A DNA stretch of 64,000 nucleotides from Bacillus ndiopicus. GTDB taxonomy: Bacteria; Bacillota; Bacilli; Bacillales_A; Planococcaceae. Made by a program: the position numbers and the translations under genes. Shown here in pieces: positions 8,659 through 17,420 of this stretch (position 1 is its first letter; each line of letters starts with the position of its first letter). The DNA is taken from NCBI RefSeq assembly GCF_000612805.1, contig NZ_HG964407.1, positions 302,155-366,154 of the forward strand, written 5' to 3'. The notes under the pieces were generated by a model. That model had not been told where the DNA came from, made no database searches, and saw only the letters and a program-made list of their open reading frames with translations.

Positions 8659-9645
8659 CTAGAACACACTCCTTCTCATCAAATAAAGAAAATACGGTCC
8701 ACCGATAACGGCCATGACAATTCCTGCCGGTATTTCTAAAGGCGCTACGATTGTTCTGCCGCCCGTATCTGCAATTAATAAAACTAATGCACCTAAAGCC
8801 ATGCTCATCGGCAATAAATATTTATAGTTCGAGCCTACTAAAAATCTAGCCATATGTGGCACAATCAATCCTACAAAGCCAATCATTCCAATAGCTGCAA
8901 CAGAAGTAGCCGCTAAGAAAACTGCTAATATCGATAACAAAATGCGAATCATATTCACATTTTCTCCTAAGTTGGAGGCAACTTGGTCACCAAGCTTAAT
9001 AATATTTGTTTTGCGAATAGCGAAAATAGACGCAATCCAACCTACAATTGAATATGGCAATACCATCCAAAGTACGTGATTACCTTTGGCTGCTAGGCTC
9101 CCATTCATCCATTGCACAGCAGATGGTAGGCGATCACTATACATAATGGATAAATAACCAACTACCCCACCACAAAGTGCATTTACTGCAACCCCTGCTA
9201 AAATAATAGAAATTGGCGATAAGCCTCTTTTTTTCCATGCCAAGCTGTAAACAATTGACGCCGCTATAATCCCACCAATAAACGCCGCTATCGGGATAAA
9301 TGACGTATACTCTGGCATTACCAGCATAATCGTTAACACAGCTACTGCAGCTCCACTTGTCACACCAGTAAGCCCTGGGTCAGCAAGTGGATTGCCCATT
9401 ACGGCCTGTAAAATTGCACCAGATATAGCGATATTCGCCCCGATAATCAAAGCCAACAGCACCCTTGGTAATCGAATATCAAAAATAATCGTATCGTTTA
9501 CATGGCTCGAAGAAGCGTGAAAGAGTGCTTGAAGAATATCAGGGATAGGTACTCTTACACTCCCTAGACCAATTGCAATAATTGCCATTACAACTACTAA
9601 AGCAAAGGTTACCGTAACAACCACTCTATTTCTAGAATGCATCAT
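8659..9645 (-). CDS. FecCD-family iron-complex permease
   Basis: This integral membrane subunit of the iron-complex importer has 328 residues with about ten hydrophobic segments. Family landmarks are RLPRVLLALIIGANIAISGA near residue 60, NPLADPGLTGVTSGAA near residue 90, and FVGLIVPHMARFLVG near residue 255, the last contacting the ATPase. One permease gene implies a homodimer. It begins at ATG 9645 behind GAGAGGG, 14 bases after the lipoprotein gene, and is the second gene of the operon. Confidence 0.93.
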   Translation of the reverse strand: MMHSRNRVVVTVTFALVVVMAIIAIGLGSVRVPIPDILQALFHASSSHVNDTIIFDIRLPRVLLALIIGANIAISGAILQAVMGNPLADPGLTGVTSGAAVAVLTIMLVMPEYTSFIPIAAFIGGIIAASIVYSLAWKKRGLSPISIILAGVAVNALCGGVVGYLSIMYSDRLPSAVQWMNGSLAAKGNHVLWMVLPYSIVGWIASIFAIRKTNIIKLGDQVASNLGENVNMIRILLSILAVFLAATSVAAIGMIGFVGLIVPHMARFLVGSNYKYLLPMSMALGALVLLIADTGGRTIVAPLEIPAGIVMAVIGGPYFLYLMRRSVF

Positions 9646-9659
9646 GCTAATAACCCTCT

Positions 9660-10637
9660 CTATTCCTCATAAAAATATGTAGAGATTTCTGTTAATGCTT
9701 TCTCTGCATTTTTAATTGATGTCACACCAAATACTTCATAATCTAAAATGTGGATTTTATCGTTTTTGTATGCCGATAATTTTTTCCAAACTTCATTTTT
9801 TTCAACTTCTTTTTTAAACATCTCTTCTGTAGCACCATGATCCCCAGAAGCTAAAACTAAAATAATATCTGGATCTGCAACAACTACTTCCTCTAAATTT
9901 AAAGGTGAGTAAGTGTCGGTGGCTTTTAATACTTCTGTTGCAATATTTTTCGCACCTAGCTTTTGAATAAGGCTTCCAACATAAGATTTCTCATTCATCA
10001 CCATAAACGAATCTGCTGTCCCAATTGTTAGCATAACTGTTGGTAACTCTTTATCTTTCCCTTGCTCTTCTAATTGCTTTTCTTTAGCAGCCAGTGCTTC
10101 TAATATTTTATTCATTTCTTCTTGCTTGTTAAAATAAGTGCCCAAAGCTGTGAAACTATTAATTAAGTCTGTATAAGAATCCGTTGGCAAATAAGCCGTT
10201 TGAAGATTGATTCCTTTAACACTTTCATCTAACGAGCTTTTTAATGATTTTGCTCCTAGTAGCAGCTCCGGTTCTAGGCTTGTAATCACTTCTAAATCTG
10301 GCGCCATTGGAGAACCAATTCGTTGAATATGGTCAAACTCAACTGGTAATGGATTTGTTGATGTCGGTACTCCTATTGGCTCAATATTTAAAAGTTGTAG
10401 CATTTCAGTAATTGGCACAGATGTTGTAATGACCTTTTCTGCTACCTTTTCTGGGAATTGCGCTAAAAGTTCTGTTGTCTCTGCATTTACCACAACCTCA
10501 TTTTCTACTTTGTTATTCGTTGTTTCATTGTTATTAGTTTGTGTTTCTTCTTTCTCGCTGCTTTCTTCTTTGTTAGATGCACATGCACCTAATACTAAGA
10601 TTAAACAGAATAAAAATCCTATGAATAACTTTTTCAC
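9660..10637 (-). CDS. Haem ABC transporter substrate-binding lipoprotein (IsdE-like)
   Basis: This secreted lipoprotein captures the iron complex outside the membrane. The N-terminus is a lipoprotein signal peptide with lipobox LVLGAC about residues 18-21, followed by a long Glu/Asn/Thr linker. The body is a periplasmic-binding-protein fold (BtuF/FecB type) with PIGVPTSTNPLPVEF, IQRIGSPMAPDLEVI and the NAEKALTEISTYFY tail, matching IsdE-like haem binders. I take GTG 10637 as start, as AGGAG lies nine bases ahead. An upstream in-frame TTG is too close to it. Two Fur-box-like sites lie immediately upstream, so iron should repress the operon. Siderophore binding cannot be fully excluded. Confidence 0.88.
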   Translation of the reverse strand: MKKLFIGFLFCLILVLGACASNKEESSEKEETQTNNNETTNNKVENEVVVNAETTELLAQFPEKVAEKVITTSVPITEMLQLLNIEPIGVPTSTNPLPVEFDHIQRIGSPMAPDLEVITSLEPELLLGAKSLKSSLDESVKGINLQTAYLPTDSYTDLINSFTALGTYFNKQEEMNKILEALAAKEKQLEEQGKDKELPTVMLTIGTADSFMVMNEKSYVGSLIQKLGAKNIATEVLKATDTYSPLNLEEVVVADPDIILVLASGDHGATEEMFKKEVEKNEVWKKLSAYKNDKIHILDYEVFGVTSIKNAEKALTEISTYFYEE

Positions 10638-10651
10638 TTTACACAACTCCT

Positions 10652-10697
10652 ATTGATAATGATTTTCAATACAAATGATAACAATTATCATTCTCAA
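10652..10697 (-). promoter_or_regulatory. Tandem Fur boxes controlling the haem operon
   Basis: Two sequences close to the Fur consensus GATAATGATAATCATTATC lie side by side: GATAATGATTTTCAATACA at about 10655-10673 (14 of 19 matches by eye) and GATAACAATTATCATTCTC at about 10678-10696 (15 of 19). They directly precede the lipoprotein gene. Confidence 0.8.
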
Positions 10698-10699
10698 TT

Positions 10700-11237
10700 G
10701 TCAATGTGAAATTTCCAACTCTCTTTTTAAGAAAATATAATTCTCACAAACATATTAATGCTGAAAATATTAAATAAGGATAGCCTGCTTTGTAGAGAAC
10801 AACACTATTTCACGGATGCATTATTTAGTAATATTTTTATCAACGTGGCATTAACGAGAGATGATTAAGGATGTTTTAAGTTTGAAACGGAGAGGTACCT
10901 AAAACTAGCGATAGGTTACATTTCAACAGACTTTTTGACAAGTAAAGCGCACCAAACGACATCCTCCGAGAGCTTGAATTAATAAGATTTTAACTAACAT
11001 AACAGGGCTAATTGAAGGATGTCCAATCGTGATTTGCGCATATTTATTATACTTATTGCCCAAGGTTTCGTGCAGATAACAGGAAATTTTTAAGTACAAA
11101 CAAAAAGATTTAAACTAGCGTTAATCAGGACGTGATTGGTTAAAATTAAGTCCCTATTAACATCTCTATACTCTACTCAATTTTGATTCCATAATGAAAG
11201 AACAAGATTACTTTTGCTTTTTCCATATCTAACGATC
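10700..11237. other. Long intergenic stretch without a recognisable gene
   Basis: About 540 bases lie between the haem operon and a NUDIX gene. There are short broken open stretches (for example around 10980-11070 on the plus strand, reading ITGLIEGCPIVICAYLLYL) but no start, frame continuity or family. It may be old gene debris. I see no RNA gene or repeat. Confidence 0.3.
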
Positions 11238-11720
11238 CTACATTGAAATAACTTGGTTCAATTTGTGCTCTTCAATCAGATTAATATTCCGCTTATTAAG
11301 AGTGTACTCCTGTATATAAGTCCCCATATTAGCATAAAGCTGTACATTTTGTAATTCTGTTAACGGCAGCCATTTTACGCCTGTTTGATTTGGGTCTGGT
11401 TTTGCGGGAAGGCTTGGAATAGCGTTGTCTTTAATCTTACATTCAAACATCATAACTAATGTATGAGTATTCCCAAACTTATTTGAATTAAGATGTGGGG
11501 CATATTCATATACAAAAGCTAATGGTCCAACTTCTACTTCGATGCACGCTTCTTCTTTGGCTTCTCTTATAACCGTTTCGACAATCGATTCATTTGGTTC
11601 TGCACCACCAGCAGGTAAATCATAAACAATCCCTCTCACAGGATCATTATATTCAGTTAATAGTATTTTATTATCTTCAATAATTAATGCCCCTGCACGT
11701 ACTCTTATATGAAATTGCAT
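11238..11720 (-). CDS. NUDIX hydrolase
   Basis: This pyrophosphohydrolase-fold protein acts on a nucleoside-diphosphate-linked substrate. The NUDIX box runs GGAEPNESIVETVIREAKEE, with the usual glycine after EE replaced by cysteine (EEACI), a mild deviation that keeps the metal-binding glutamates. ATG 11720 has AAGGAG upstream, while the longer frame to 11747 would span that site. The layout, with an early RVRAGALIIEDNKILL strand, resembles ADP-ribose or general housecleaning NUDIX enzymes. The substrate cannot be predicted. It diverges from another NUDIX gene at 11844. Confidence 0.85.
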   Translation of the reverse strand: MQFHIRVRAGALIIEDNKILLTEYNDPVRGIVYDLPAGGAEPNESIVETVIREAKEEACIEVEVGPLAFVYEYAPHLNSNKFGNTHTLVMMFECKIKDNAIPSLPAKPDPNQTGVKWLPLTELQNVQLYANMGTYIQEYTLNKRNINLIEEHKLNQVISM

Positions 11721-11843
11721 ATAGTAACACTCCTTATTTTCCCACATTGTAATATATACTTAACAATAAAGTAAATACTCGGAAACTTATTTCTCCTAGA
11801 ACCGTTTTATTTGTATATTATATCAGTAGAGGGAGAATTGAAT

Positions 11844-12302
11844 ATGACAATTATTCCAATCAAGTCAAATGGTGTTGCGGCTGTTTTAATTAAGAAGATA
11901 CATGATGAAGCACATGTTTTGTTACTTAAAAGAGCAGGGTCTATATTAACTAATACTTGGTGTTATATCGGTGGCAGTATAGAAGAAGGTGAATCTGCTA
12001 TAGAAGCTGTTCTTAGGGAAATTAAAGAAGAAACTAATATAACAAATCTAACCCTCTATTCATCAAATCAATTTGATCAGGTTTTTTCTCCACACGAAAA
12101 TTATATTTATATTGCACCCGTTTTTGTTGCCTTTGTAAATGAGGAGCAAGAAGTCGAATTAAATGACGAGCATAGTGAACATAAATGGCTTACATTCAAT
12201 GATGCATTAAAGTTCATTTCATTACCTGGTAACGAGGATGTGCTAAAGTCTATTGAAAGAAATTTTATTCATAAGAAGCCTGCCGATTTTCTACGTATTT
12301 AA
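11844..12302 (+). CDS. NUDIX hydrolase
   Basis: This 152-residue NUDIX protein has a complete box (GGSIEEGESAIEAVLREIKE followed by ETNI). The preceding strand VAAVLIKKIHDEAHVLLLKR is typical of MutT-like members. ATG 11844 follows GAGGGAG at good distance; the frame opens 11 codons earlier at 11811 without a site. It diverges from the minus-strand NUDIX gene, sharing about 120 bases of control region. There is no evidence on substrate. Confidence 0.85.
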   Translation: MTIIPIKSNGVAAVLIKKIHDEAHVLLLKRAGSILTNTWCYIGGSIEEGESAIEAVLREIKEETNITNLTLYSSNQFDQVFSPHENYIYIAPVFVAFVNEEQEVELNDEHSEHKWLTFNDALKFISLPGNEDVLKSIERNFIHKKPADFLRI

Positions 12303-12339
12303 CATTAGTTGTACCTAATCTTTTTAACATATACAATGA

Positions 12340-12548
12340 AGACCTACACCGAATGTATAAAGTGAACCTTTAATCAGTGGGGGTTTTCTTCATCCCCACT
12401 GGTTGGTAGTTTCACCAATCGGGTTTTTACAGGCTGTTTGATCCCCTACTTAAACATCTCGATTCTATCTGAGGTTTTGATATGGGGGTCTGGTACTCCT
12501 GCGGTTACTCGTCGCAAAAGTACAGCCTGTTAATACGGGATAAAGGGG
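12340..12548. repeat. Dispersed intergenic repeat, family B, full copy
   Basis: This element contains a hairpin (CAGTGGGGG...CCCCACTG), a TAGTTTCACCAA block, and the pair ACAGGCTGTT / ACAGCCTGTT flanking about 100 bases, ending ATACGGGATAAA. A shorter inverted copy lies at 33545-33665 and a diverged copy at 43250-43380. It may act as the leader of the downstream NUDIX gene. Confidence 0.65.
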
Positions 12549-12557
12549 GGCTTTTCA

Positions 12558-13076
12558 GTGGAAAAGTGGGATTTATATGATAAGCATCGTAACAAAATAG
12601 AGAAACAAATTATACGTGGTGATGCCATGGCAGCAAATGAATTTCATTTAGTCGTACATATTTGTATTTTTAATTCAAAAGGAGAAATGCTTATTCAGCA
12701 GCGTCAGCCCTTTAAGCAAGGCTGGTCGAACCTTTGGGATATTACATGTGGAGGAAGTGCCGTTGCAGGTGATACAAGTCAGCAAGCTGCTGCACGTGAA
12801 TTGTTTGAGGAGCTTGGCATTCACTATGACTTTGAAAACATTCGCCCACAGTTAACAATTAACTTTGAGCGAGGCTTTGACGATTATTACTTAATTGAGC
12901 ATGATATTGATTTAAATGAGCTGACATTGCAGCTTGAGGAAGTACAAGCTGTCAAATGGGCTTCTCAAGAGGAAATTTTTAAGCTTATCGAGGATGGGTT
13001 ATTTATTCCATATTATAAAAGCATTATTGGTTTTCTTTTCGAGGGAAGAGCAAAGTACGGTTCGATTCGTGTATAA
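12558..13076 (+). CDS. NUDIX hydrolase, IPP-isomerase-like subgroup (YfcD type)
   Basis: This 172-residue protein starts with GTG behind AAAGGGGGG. The N-terminus (EKWDLYDKHRNKI) and the block FKQGWSNLWDITCGGSA resemble the YfcD/isopentenyl-diphosphate-isomerase-related NUDIX subgroup. The box reads GDTSQQAAARELFEELGI with the leading GGSAVA. The substrate is unknown; members of this subgroup in bacteria are usually phosphohydrolases, not isomerases. It is convergent with the amidohydrolase gene, with a shared hairpin terminator. Confidence 0.85.
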   Translation: MEKWDLYDKHRNKIEKQIIRGDAMAANEFHLVVHICIFNSKGEMLIQQRQPFKQGWSNLWDITCGGSAVAGDTSQQAAARELFEELGIHYDFENIRPQLTINFERGFDDYYLIEHDIDLNELTLQLEEVQAVKWASQEEIFKLIEDGLFIPYYKSIIGFLFEGRAKYGSIRV

Positions 13077-13084
13077 CAAAAGCA

Positions 13085-13126
13085 GGTAATAGGGAAAGTA
13101 GGTTAATACCTATATTCCCTATTATC
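13085..13126. terminator. Shared bidirectional terminator
   Basis: TAATAGGGAA (13087-13096) pairs perfectly with TTCCCTATTA (13115-13124), with a second inner stem AGGT/ACCT. It lies between convergent genes. Confidence 0.75.
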
Positions 13127-13133
13127 TATACTG

Positions 13134-14309
13134 TTATTGATTTAGATAAGCCCAGGCATATTGAGCATATAATTCAGCGCCTGTAACTAAGGCATCTTCG
13201 TCAATATTAAATTTACCATGATGATGTGCCCATTCTGTATCTTTTTCTGAATTACCACTACCAACAAGAGCGAAGCTACCCGGTGCTTCATCTAAAAAGA
13301 AGCTAAAATCCTCCCCGCCCATTGTCGGCTTTTCAGCATATAAAGCAGCCTCGCCAAATGCCTCAATTGCAACTTGCTGTACAAGCTTTGCACTCAAGTC
13401 GTTATTGATTACAGCCTGTGAGCCGCGCGTATATTCTACAATTGCAGTAGCACCATACATACTAGCAACGCTTTCCGCATAATGCCGGAGCTGCTTTTCA
13501 ATATGATCCCTTGTTTCAGGATAGAAGCAGCGAACAGTGCCTTCAATAACAGCATTTTCTGCAATGACATTGAAGCGAGTACCCACATCCATCTTACCAA
13601 TTGTGACAACAGCAGGACTTTGTGCATCCACAGTGCGCGAAACGACCGTTTGCACATTCATTACAAAGGACGAAGCAACGATGGCAGTGTCTACACAAGT
13701 ATGTGGCATTGCTCCATGACCCCCCTTGCCTTTAAATATAACCTTATACAAATCTCCCGCAGCAAAGGAAGGACCTGGCTGGCAGGAAATTTTATTTGTT
13801 GGCATTTGAGACCATATATGAATGCCAAATACATTATCGACACCTTGCATCGCACCTTGCTTAACCATTTCCTTTGCCCCTTGAGCCACTTCTTCAGCAG
13901 GTTGGAAAATCAAGCGTACTTTACCAGCTAATTCGCTTTTAATATGATGAAGTGCTTTCGTCGCAACTAACAGCATCGCTGTGTGGGCATCATGACCACA
14001 GGCATGCATCTTACCAACCTCTTTAGAAGCATAAGGTAAATCTTTATTTAGCTCCTCTACTGGTAAGGCATCCATATCAGCTCTTAAAGCAACCGATTTT
14101 CCAGACTTTCCACCTTGTATTTCTGCTATAACGCCTGTAGGCTCCATTTTTTTATATGGTATACCTAAGCTTTCAAGGTACTGGCAAATAAAAGTAGTTG
14201 TCTTAACTTCCTCCCATGCTAATTCTGGTTCACTATGAAGCTTTCTGCGTAATTCTGTTAATTCCTCACTATATTTTTGTATTGTTTCTTTTATTATTGG
14301 ATGAATCAT
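13134..14309 (-). CDS. M20-family amidohydrolase (N-acyl amino acid amidase type)
   Basis: This metal-dependent cytosolic hydrolase releases an amino acid from an N-acyl, peptide or similar derivative. It is an M20D-type enzyme: ALRADMDALPVEE around residue 75, the conserved GKMHACGHDAHTAMLL metal site near residue 100, FQPAEEVAQGAKEM, a lid domain with GKGGHGAMPH, and GGEDFSFFL near the C-terminus. ATG 14309 is preferred for its GGAAGG site. It is followed by a terminator shared with the convergent NUDIX gene. Upstream, after a repeat-filled gap, lie a carbamoylase-like hydrolase and a transporter on the same strand, suggesting scavenging of amino-acid derivatives. The exact substrate is open (hippurate, N-acetyl amino acids). 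Confidence 0.92.
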   Translation of the reverse strand: MIHPIIKETIQKYSEELTELRRKLHSEPELAWEEVKTTTFICQYLESLGIPYKKMEPTGVIAEIQGGKSGKSVALRADMDALPVEELNKDLPYASKEVGKMHACGHDAHTAMLLVATKALHHIKSELAGKVRLIFQPAEEVAQGAKEMVKQGAMQGVDNVFGIHIWSQMPTNKISCQPGPSFAAGDLYKVIFKGKGGHGAMPHTCVDTAIVASSFVMNVQTVVSRTVDAQSPAVVTIGKMDVGTRFNVIAENAVIEGTVRCFYPETRDHIEKQLRHYAESVASMYGATAIVEYTRGSQAVINNDLSAKLVQQVAIEAFGEAALYAEKPTMGGEDFSFFLDEAPGSFALVGSGNSEKDTEWAHHHGKFNIDEDALVTGAELYAQYAWAYLNQ

Positions 14310-14334
14310 TGTACCCTTCCTTTTCAAATCAATT

Positions 14335-14545
14335 ACGCCTTGGCGTAATTGCGTCCAGATTTTTTTCGAGTTTGCTCATGAGCGGAAGTTAACCTAAAAC
14401 CGTCACGTCCTGTGTCATCCGCCGGGGCGCTTGGGCCAACGTGATGTTGGTCACGCAGTCGTTGCCACAAGGATGTGGCGCATTTAGACTGAGTTCCTCT
14501 ATTTCAGTGCGTGTTTGTACACTCACTGAACCATAGAAAACAAAA
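14335..14545. repeat. Structured intergenic repeat, family A, copy 1
   Basis: This GC-richer block sits between two AT-rich minus-strand genes. It contains nested inverted segments, such as GGCCAACGTGATGTTGGTCA near 14434 and GCCACAAGGATGTGGC near 14463. A second copy in opposite orientation lies at 38275-38465 and shares GTTGGTCAC, TTAGACTGA and AGTGCGTGTTTG in the same order and similar spacing. It has no open frame, so it is a repeat or RNA-forming element. Confidence 0.7.
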
Positions 14546-14603
14546 TAAAGCATTCATCTCATCACCTGTAGATATGGGAGTTTTCTACTGAATCAAGATA
14601 AAC

Positions 14604-14645
14604 AAAGACTGTGAGAAAAGCATTTGCTCCTTCACAGCCCCTTTT
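14604..14645 (-). terminator. Terminator after the carbamoylase-like gene
   Basis: GGGCTGTGA pairs with TCACAGTC around a loop just downstream of the stop at 14651. The stem is imperfect. Confidence 0.5.
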
Positions 14646-14650
14646 AATAA

Positions 14651-15883
14651 TTATTCATTGCTTTCTGTAAGCTTTTTCGCTGCTTCATAAAAAATATTTA
14701 CTGTGTTTGCAATATGAGCGGAATCAGACCATTCCTCTGGACAATGGCTTAGCCCATTTTTGCTTGGGATAAATAGCATTGCTGCAGCAGTATAGTCAGA
14801 GAAAACCATTGCATCATGACCAGCACCACTATTAATTGAGCAATATGGAATTTCTAATGCATCACATGTATTTTTTAAAAGTGTAATAATCTCTTGGTTC
14901 ATCGCCTTTGGCTCAATATATAAAGGCTGCTCAATTGTGACACCAATACCGTCTTTATTATAGGACATCACCAAGCTCCTAACCTTTTCAACGACATTTA
15001 AAACATTTTCTTCTTTACCTGAGCGAATATCTACTGTAAATACAGCTTTATCTGGTATGACATTTGCCCCGTTCGGAAATACATTAAGACGCCCAGTTGT
15101 AATAACTGTTCCAGCCCCTTCATTTATAGCAAGCTGCGGCAATTGGCCAATAATATTAGCAGCAGCAACTAAAGCATCTGTACGGCGATCCATTGGCGTT
15201 GTGCCAGCATGTCCAGCCTGCCCACTTACTGTAATATCCAATTGCGTTAAGCCTACAATTGCTTCTACCACGCCAATTGGTATATTTTTCTCTTCAAGAA
15301 TTGGCCCTTGCTCAATATGCATCTCTAAAAATGCTTTTATTGTCTTTGGATCTCTTTGTTTCGGTAAAGTCGTATTTAACCCTATTTGCTTCATAGCCTC
15401 CTCTGTGGGGATGCCATCTTTATCCTTTAAGTTTTTAAAATCTTCTTCGTTCAGTAGACCCATCATTCCACGAGAGCCCATTAAACCGCCACCATATCGC
15501 GTTCCTTCCTCCTCTACAAGTGCAATGACCTCCAAAGGATATTTTGGTGTTAGTTGATTTTCTTTAAAAAGATGTGCTACTTCAAGCGCTACGACTACGC
15601 CTGCTGGACCATCATATGCTCCGCCATTTGGAACAGAGTCGAAGTGAGAACCAATTAGAACACTAGGTGCATCCTTTAATGTACCCTCAAGCTTACCAAA
15701 AATATTACCAAACCCATCCTCCTGTACTTGTAAACCACACGCCTTCATTTGCTCCTTTATATAGTTTCTCGCCTGTAAATCCTCCTTACTATAAGTAAGA
15801 CGCGTTGTTCCCTTACCTGGTGTAGCCGTAAATTGACTTAATGTATTTATATGTTTTTCAATGCGTTCTTGCACATTATTCAT
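14651..15883 (-). CDS. Hydantoinase/carbamoylase-family amidase (N-carbamoyl-L-amino acid hydrolase or allantoate amidohydrolase type)
   Basis: This binuclear zinc hydrolase of the M20/AmaB group cleaves N-carbamoyl amino acids or ureido compounds, releasing ammonia and carbon dioxide. The 410-residue protein shows the ligand series GSHFDSV (about residue 80), GGAYDGPAGV (about 90), VEEEGTRYGGG (about 125), LEMHIEQGP (about 193) and GLSHCPEEWS (about 383). The dimerisation lid has SGQAGHAGTTPMDRR. It lies 18 bases after the transporter gene, so the two form an operon. The family does not separate carbamoylase from allantoate activity by eye, and no other purine-degradation genes are nearby, which leans towards carbamoyl amino acids. 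Confidence 0.9.
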   Translation of the reverse strand: MNNVQERIEKHINTLSQFTATPGKGTTRLTYSKEDLQARNYIKEQMKACGLQVQEDGFGNIFGKLEGTLKDAPSVLIGSHFDSVPNGGAYDGPAGVVVALEVAHLFKENQLTPKYPLEVIALVEEEGTRYGGGLMGSRGMMGLLNEEDFKNLKDKDGIPTEEAMKQIGLNTTLPKQRDPKTIKAFLEMHIEQGPILEEKNIPIGVVEAIVGLTQLDITVSGQAGHAGTTPMDRRTDALVAAANIIGQLPQLAINEGAGTVITTGRLNVFPNGANVIPDKAVFTVDIRSGKEENVLNVVEKVRSLVMSYNKDGIGVTIEQPLYIEPKAMNQEIITLLKNTCDALEIPYCSINSGAGHDAMVFSDYTAAAMLFIPSKNGLSHCPEEWSDSAHIANTVNIFYEAAKKLTESNE

Positions 15884-15901
15884 AGCATGTATATCCCTTT
15901 C

Positions 15902-17089
15902 CTATAAGAATCCTACAAAAATACCCGCTAATACAACCGATACAATCGTAACTGTAATAAATCCGCCAACAAGCATAGGTGGTAGCATATGGCTTGTCAG
16001 CATTTCCCTTTCCTTTTCGTCCTCTGTCAGCGACTTAATTACTTCGTTTGTAATAATATAATCGGCTGGGAATCCGTATAACGCTGTTAAGGAAATAGCA
16101 AAGGCCATTGGTGTACTCACCTTCAATAATTTACCGGCGATAAATGAGAAAATATACATCCCAATAACACCTAAAATAATTGTTCCAATAAGTGGGTAAA
16201 TAATTTCTAGCATCATACTTGGAGTCGCTTGCTTTAATCCATCAAAAATAAAGAGCATTAATCCTAATACAGCAAATCCAAATCCATTTGCCTTTTGTAA
16301 AACTTGCTTCTCCAAAAAGCCTGCACTTGAGGCAATAACCCCAAATAGTAAGCACAGAACAAACGGGCTAATGGAGACGATTGGTGCTAATAATGTTGAA
16401 GCAAGATATGCTAAATAAGCAACAAAAGCCAACCTAAAAAACTTAAAGAAATCTGTATTATATTTCTCTGGCATATTTTTAAATAATTTTAGCTCCGTCT
16501 TTTCAGTTGTTGAGGAAGCCTGTACACCCTCTTTTGCCGCTAATTCCCCATTGCGATATTTTGTTAGAAGTCTTTTCCCTTCCTTTTTCAACATAACAGA
16601 TGTAATTGGGTAACCTGCAAATCCTTGCATAACATAAATAACGATTGCAAAAACAGATAATGAAACTAGCCCTGCTTCTTTTGCTCCCTCTGCCATAATT
16701 AAAGCAGATACTACGCCACCTACTAAAGGTGGAATGGCTACAATCATCGTTTCATAACCAAACAAGAATGTACCGATAGCAAATAAAATAACGATAATCC
16801 CTAAAATACCTGAAATAGCAATTAAAATTGTTTTCCACTGCTTTTTTAATTCCTGAATAGATAATAGCGTCCCCATATTGGTAATCAGTAAGTACATCAG
16901 CATTACTGCAACAACTGATGGTACCCCCGCTATTGCCACTATATCTTGTGGGAAAAATGTCCAATATCCTAACAAGAACAGAATAGCGCAGATAAAAATA
17001 GATGGTACCCATGCTTTTGTTCGAACAGCTACTAAATCTCCTATAAATAAAATTCCTAACAAAATAACTAACGCTAACATTTGCGACAT
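15902..17089 (-). CDS. Putative GltS-like secondary transporter
   Basis: This polytopic membrane protein has about ten helices in two halves around a cytoplasmic loop (KYRNGELAAKEG, about residues 185-215). The two-half layout with glycine-rich broken segments (PPLVGGVVSALIMAEGAKEAG and LYGFPADYIITNEV) resembles the GltS sodium/glutamate symporter fold. ATG 17089 is chosen because GAAGG lies eight bases upstream. It is co-transcribed with the carbamoylase-like gene, so it probably imports or exports the corresponding amino acid derivative. The family assignment is tentative; substrate and coupling ion are unknown. Confidence 0.65.
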   Translation of the reverse strand: MSQMLALVILLGILFIGDLVAVRTKAWVPSIFICAILFLLGYWTFFPQDIVAIAGVPSVVAVMLMYLLITNMGTLLSIQELKKQWKTILIAISGILGIIVILFAIGTFLFGYETMIVAIPPLVGGVVSALIMAEGAKEAGLVSLSVFAIVIYVMQGFAGYPITSVMLKKEGKRLLTKYRNGELAAKEGVQASSTTEKTELKLFKNMPEKYNTDFFKFFRLAFVAYLAYLASTLLAPIVSISPFVLCLLFGVIASSAGFLEKQVLQKANGFGFAVLGLMLFIFDGLKQATPSMMLEIIYPLIGTIILGVIGMYIFSFIAGKLLKVSTPMAFAISLTALYGFPADYIITNEVIKSLTEDEKEREMLTSHMLPPMLVGGFITVTIVSVVLAGIFVGFL

Positions 17090-17099
17090 GATAACCATC

Positions 17100-17420
17100 C
17101 TTCACTTTCTACTAAATTATTATTCTAAAAATAATAATACAATAACTTTTTTATGTCAATTCTAATTATTCAGTAAATTCTAACTTCTATAAAATTGAAG
17201 CTCTTCAATTGATTACACTTACAAAAGTCTTTACCCAACTAATAGAATAGCTTAATTTTCATTGCATTTAGCACCGTTATAGATCTTTCTAGAGGGGACA
17301 ACTATTATTTCAAAATATCAATAAATTTGTAAGGGGAAGTATTTCAGCCTAATGTCCAATACTTTTCCAGCTCGGCTTTTAGTAATATTTACACAAGATT
17401 AATATAAGGGATGAGCGATT
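17100..17420. other. Intergenic region with no recognised element
   Basis: This AT-rich stretch between divergent genes must hold the promoters of both the transporter (minus) and the VOC gene (plus). I see no clear operator, hairpin or small frame. Confidence 0.3.

Noticed and set aside
13436..13931. Open frames on both strands inside the amidohydrolase gene
   Set aside because: They are shadow frames of a gene with clear catalytic motifs and have no ribosome binding sites.
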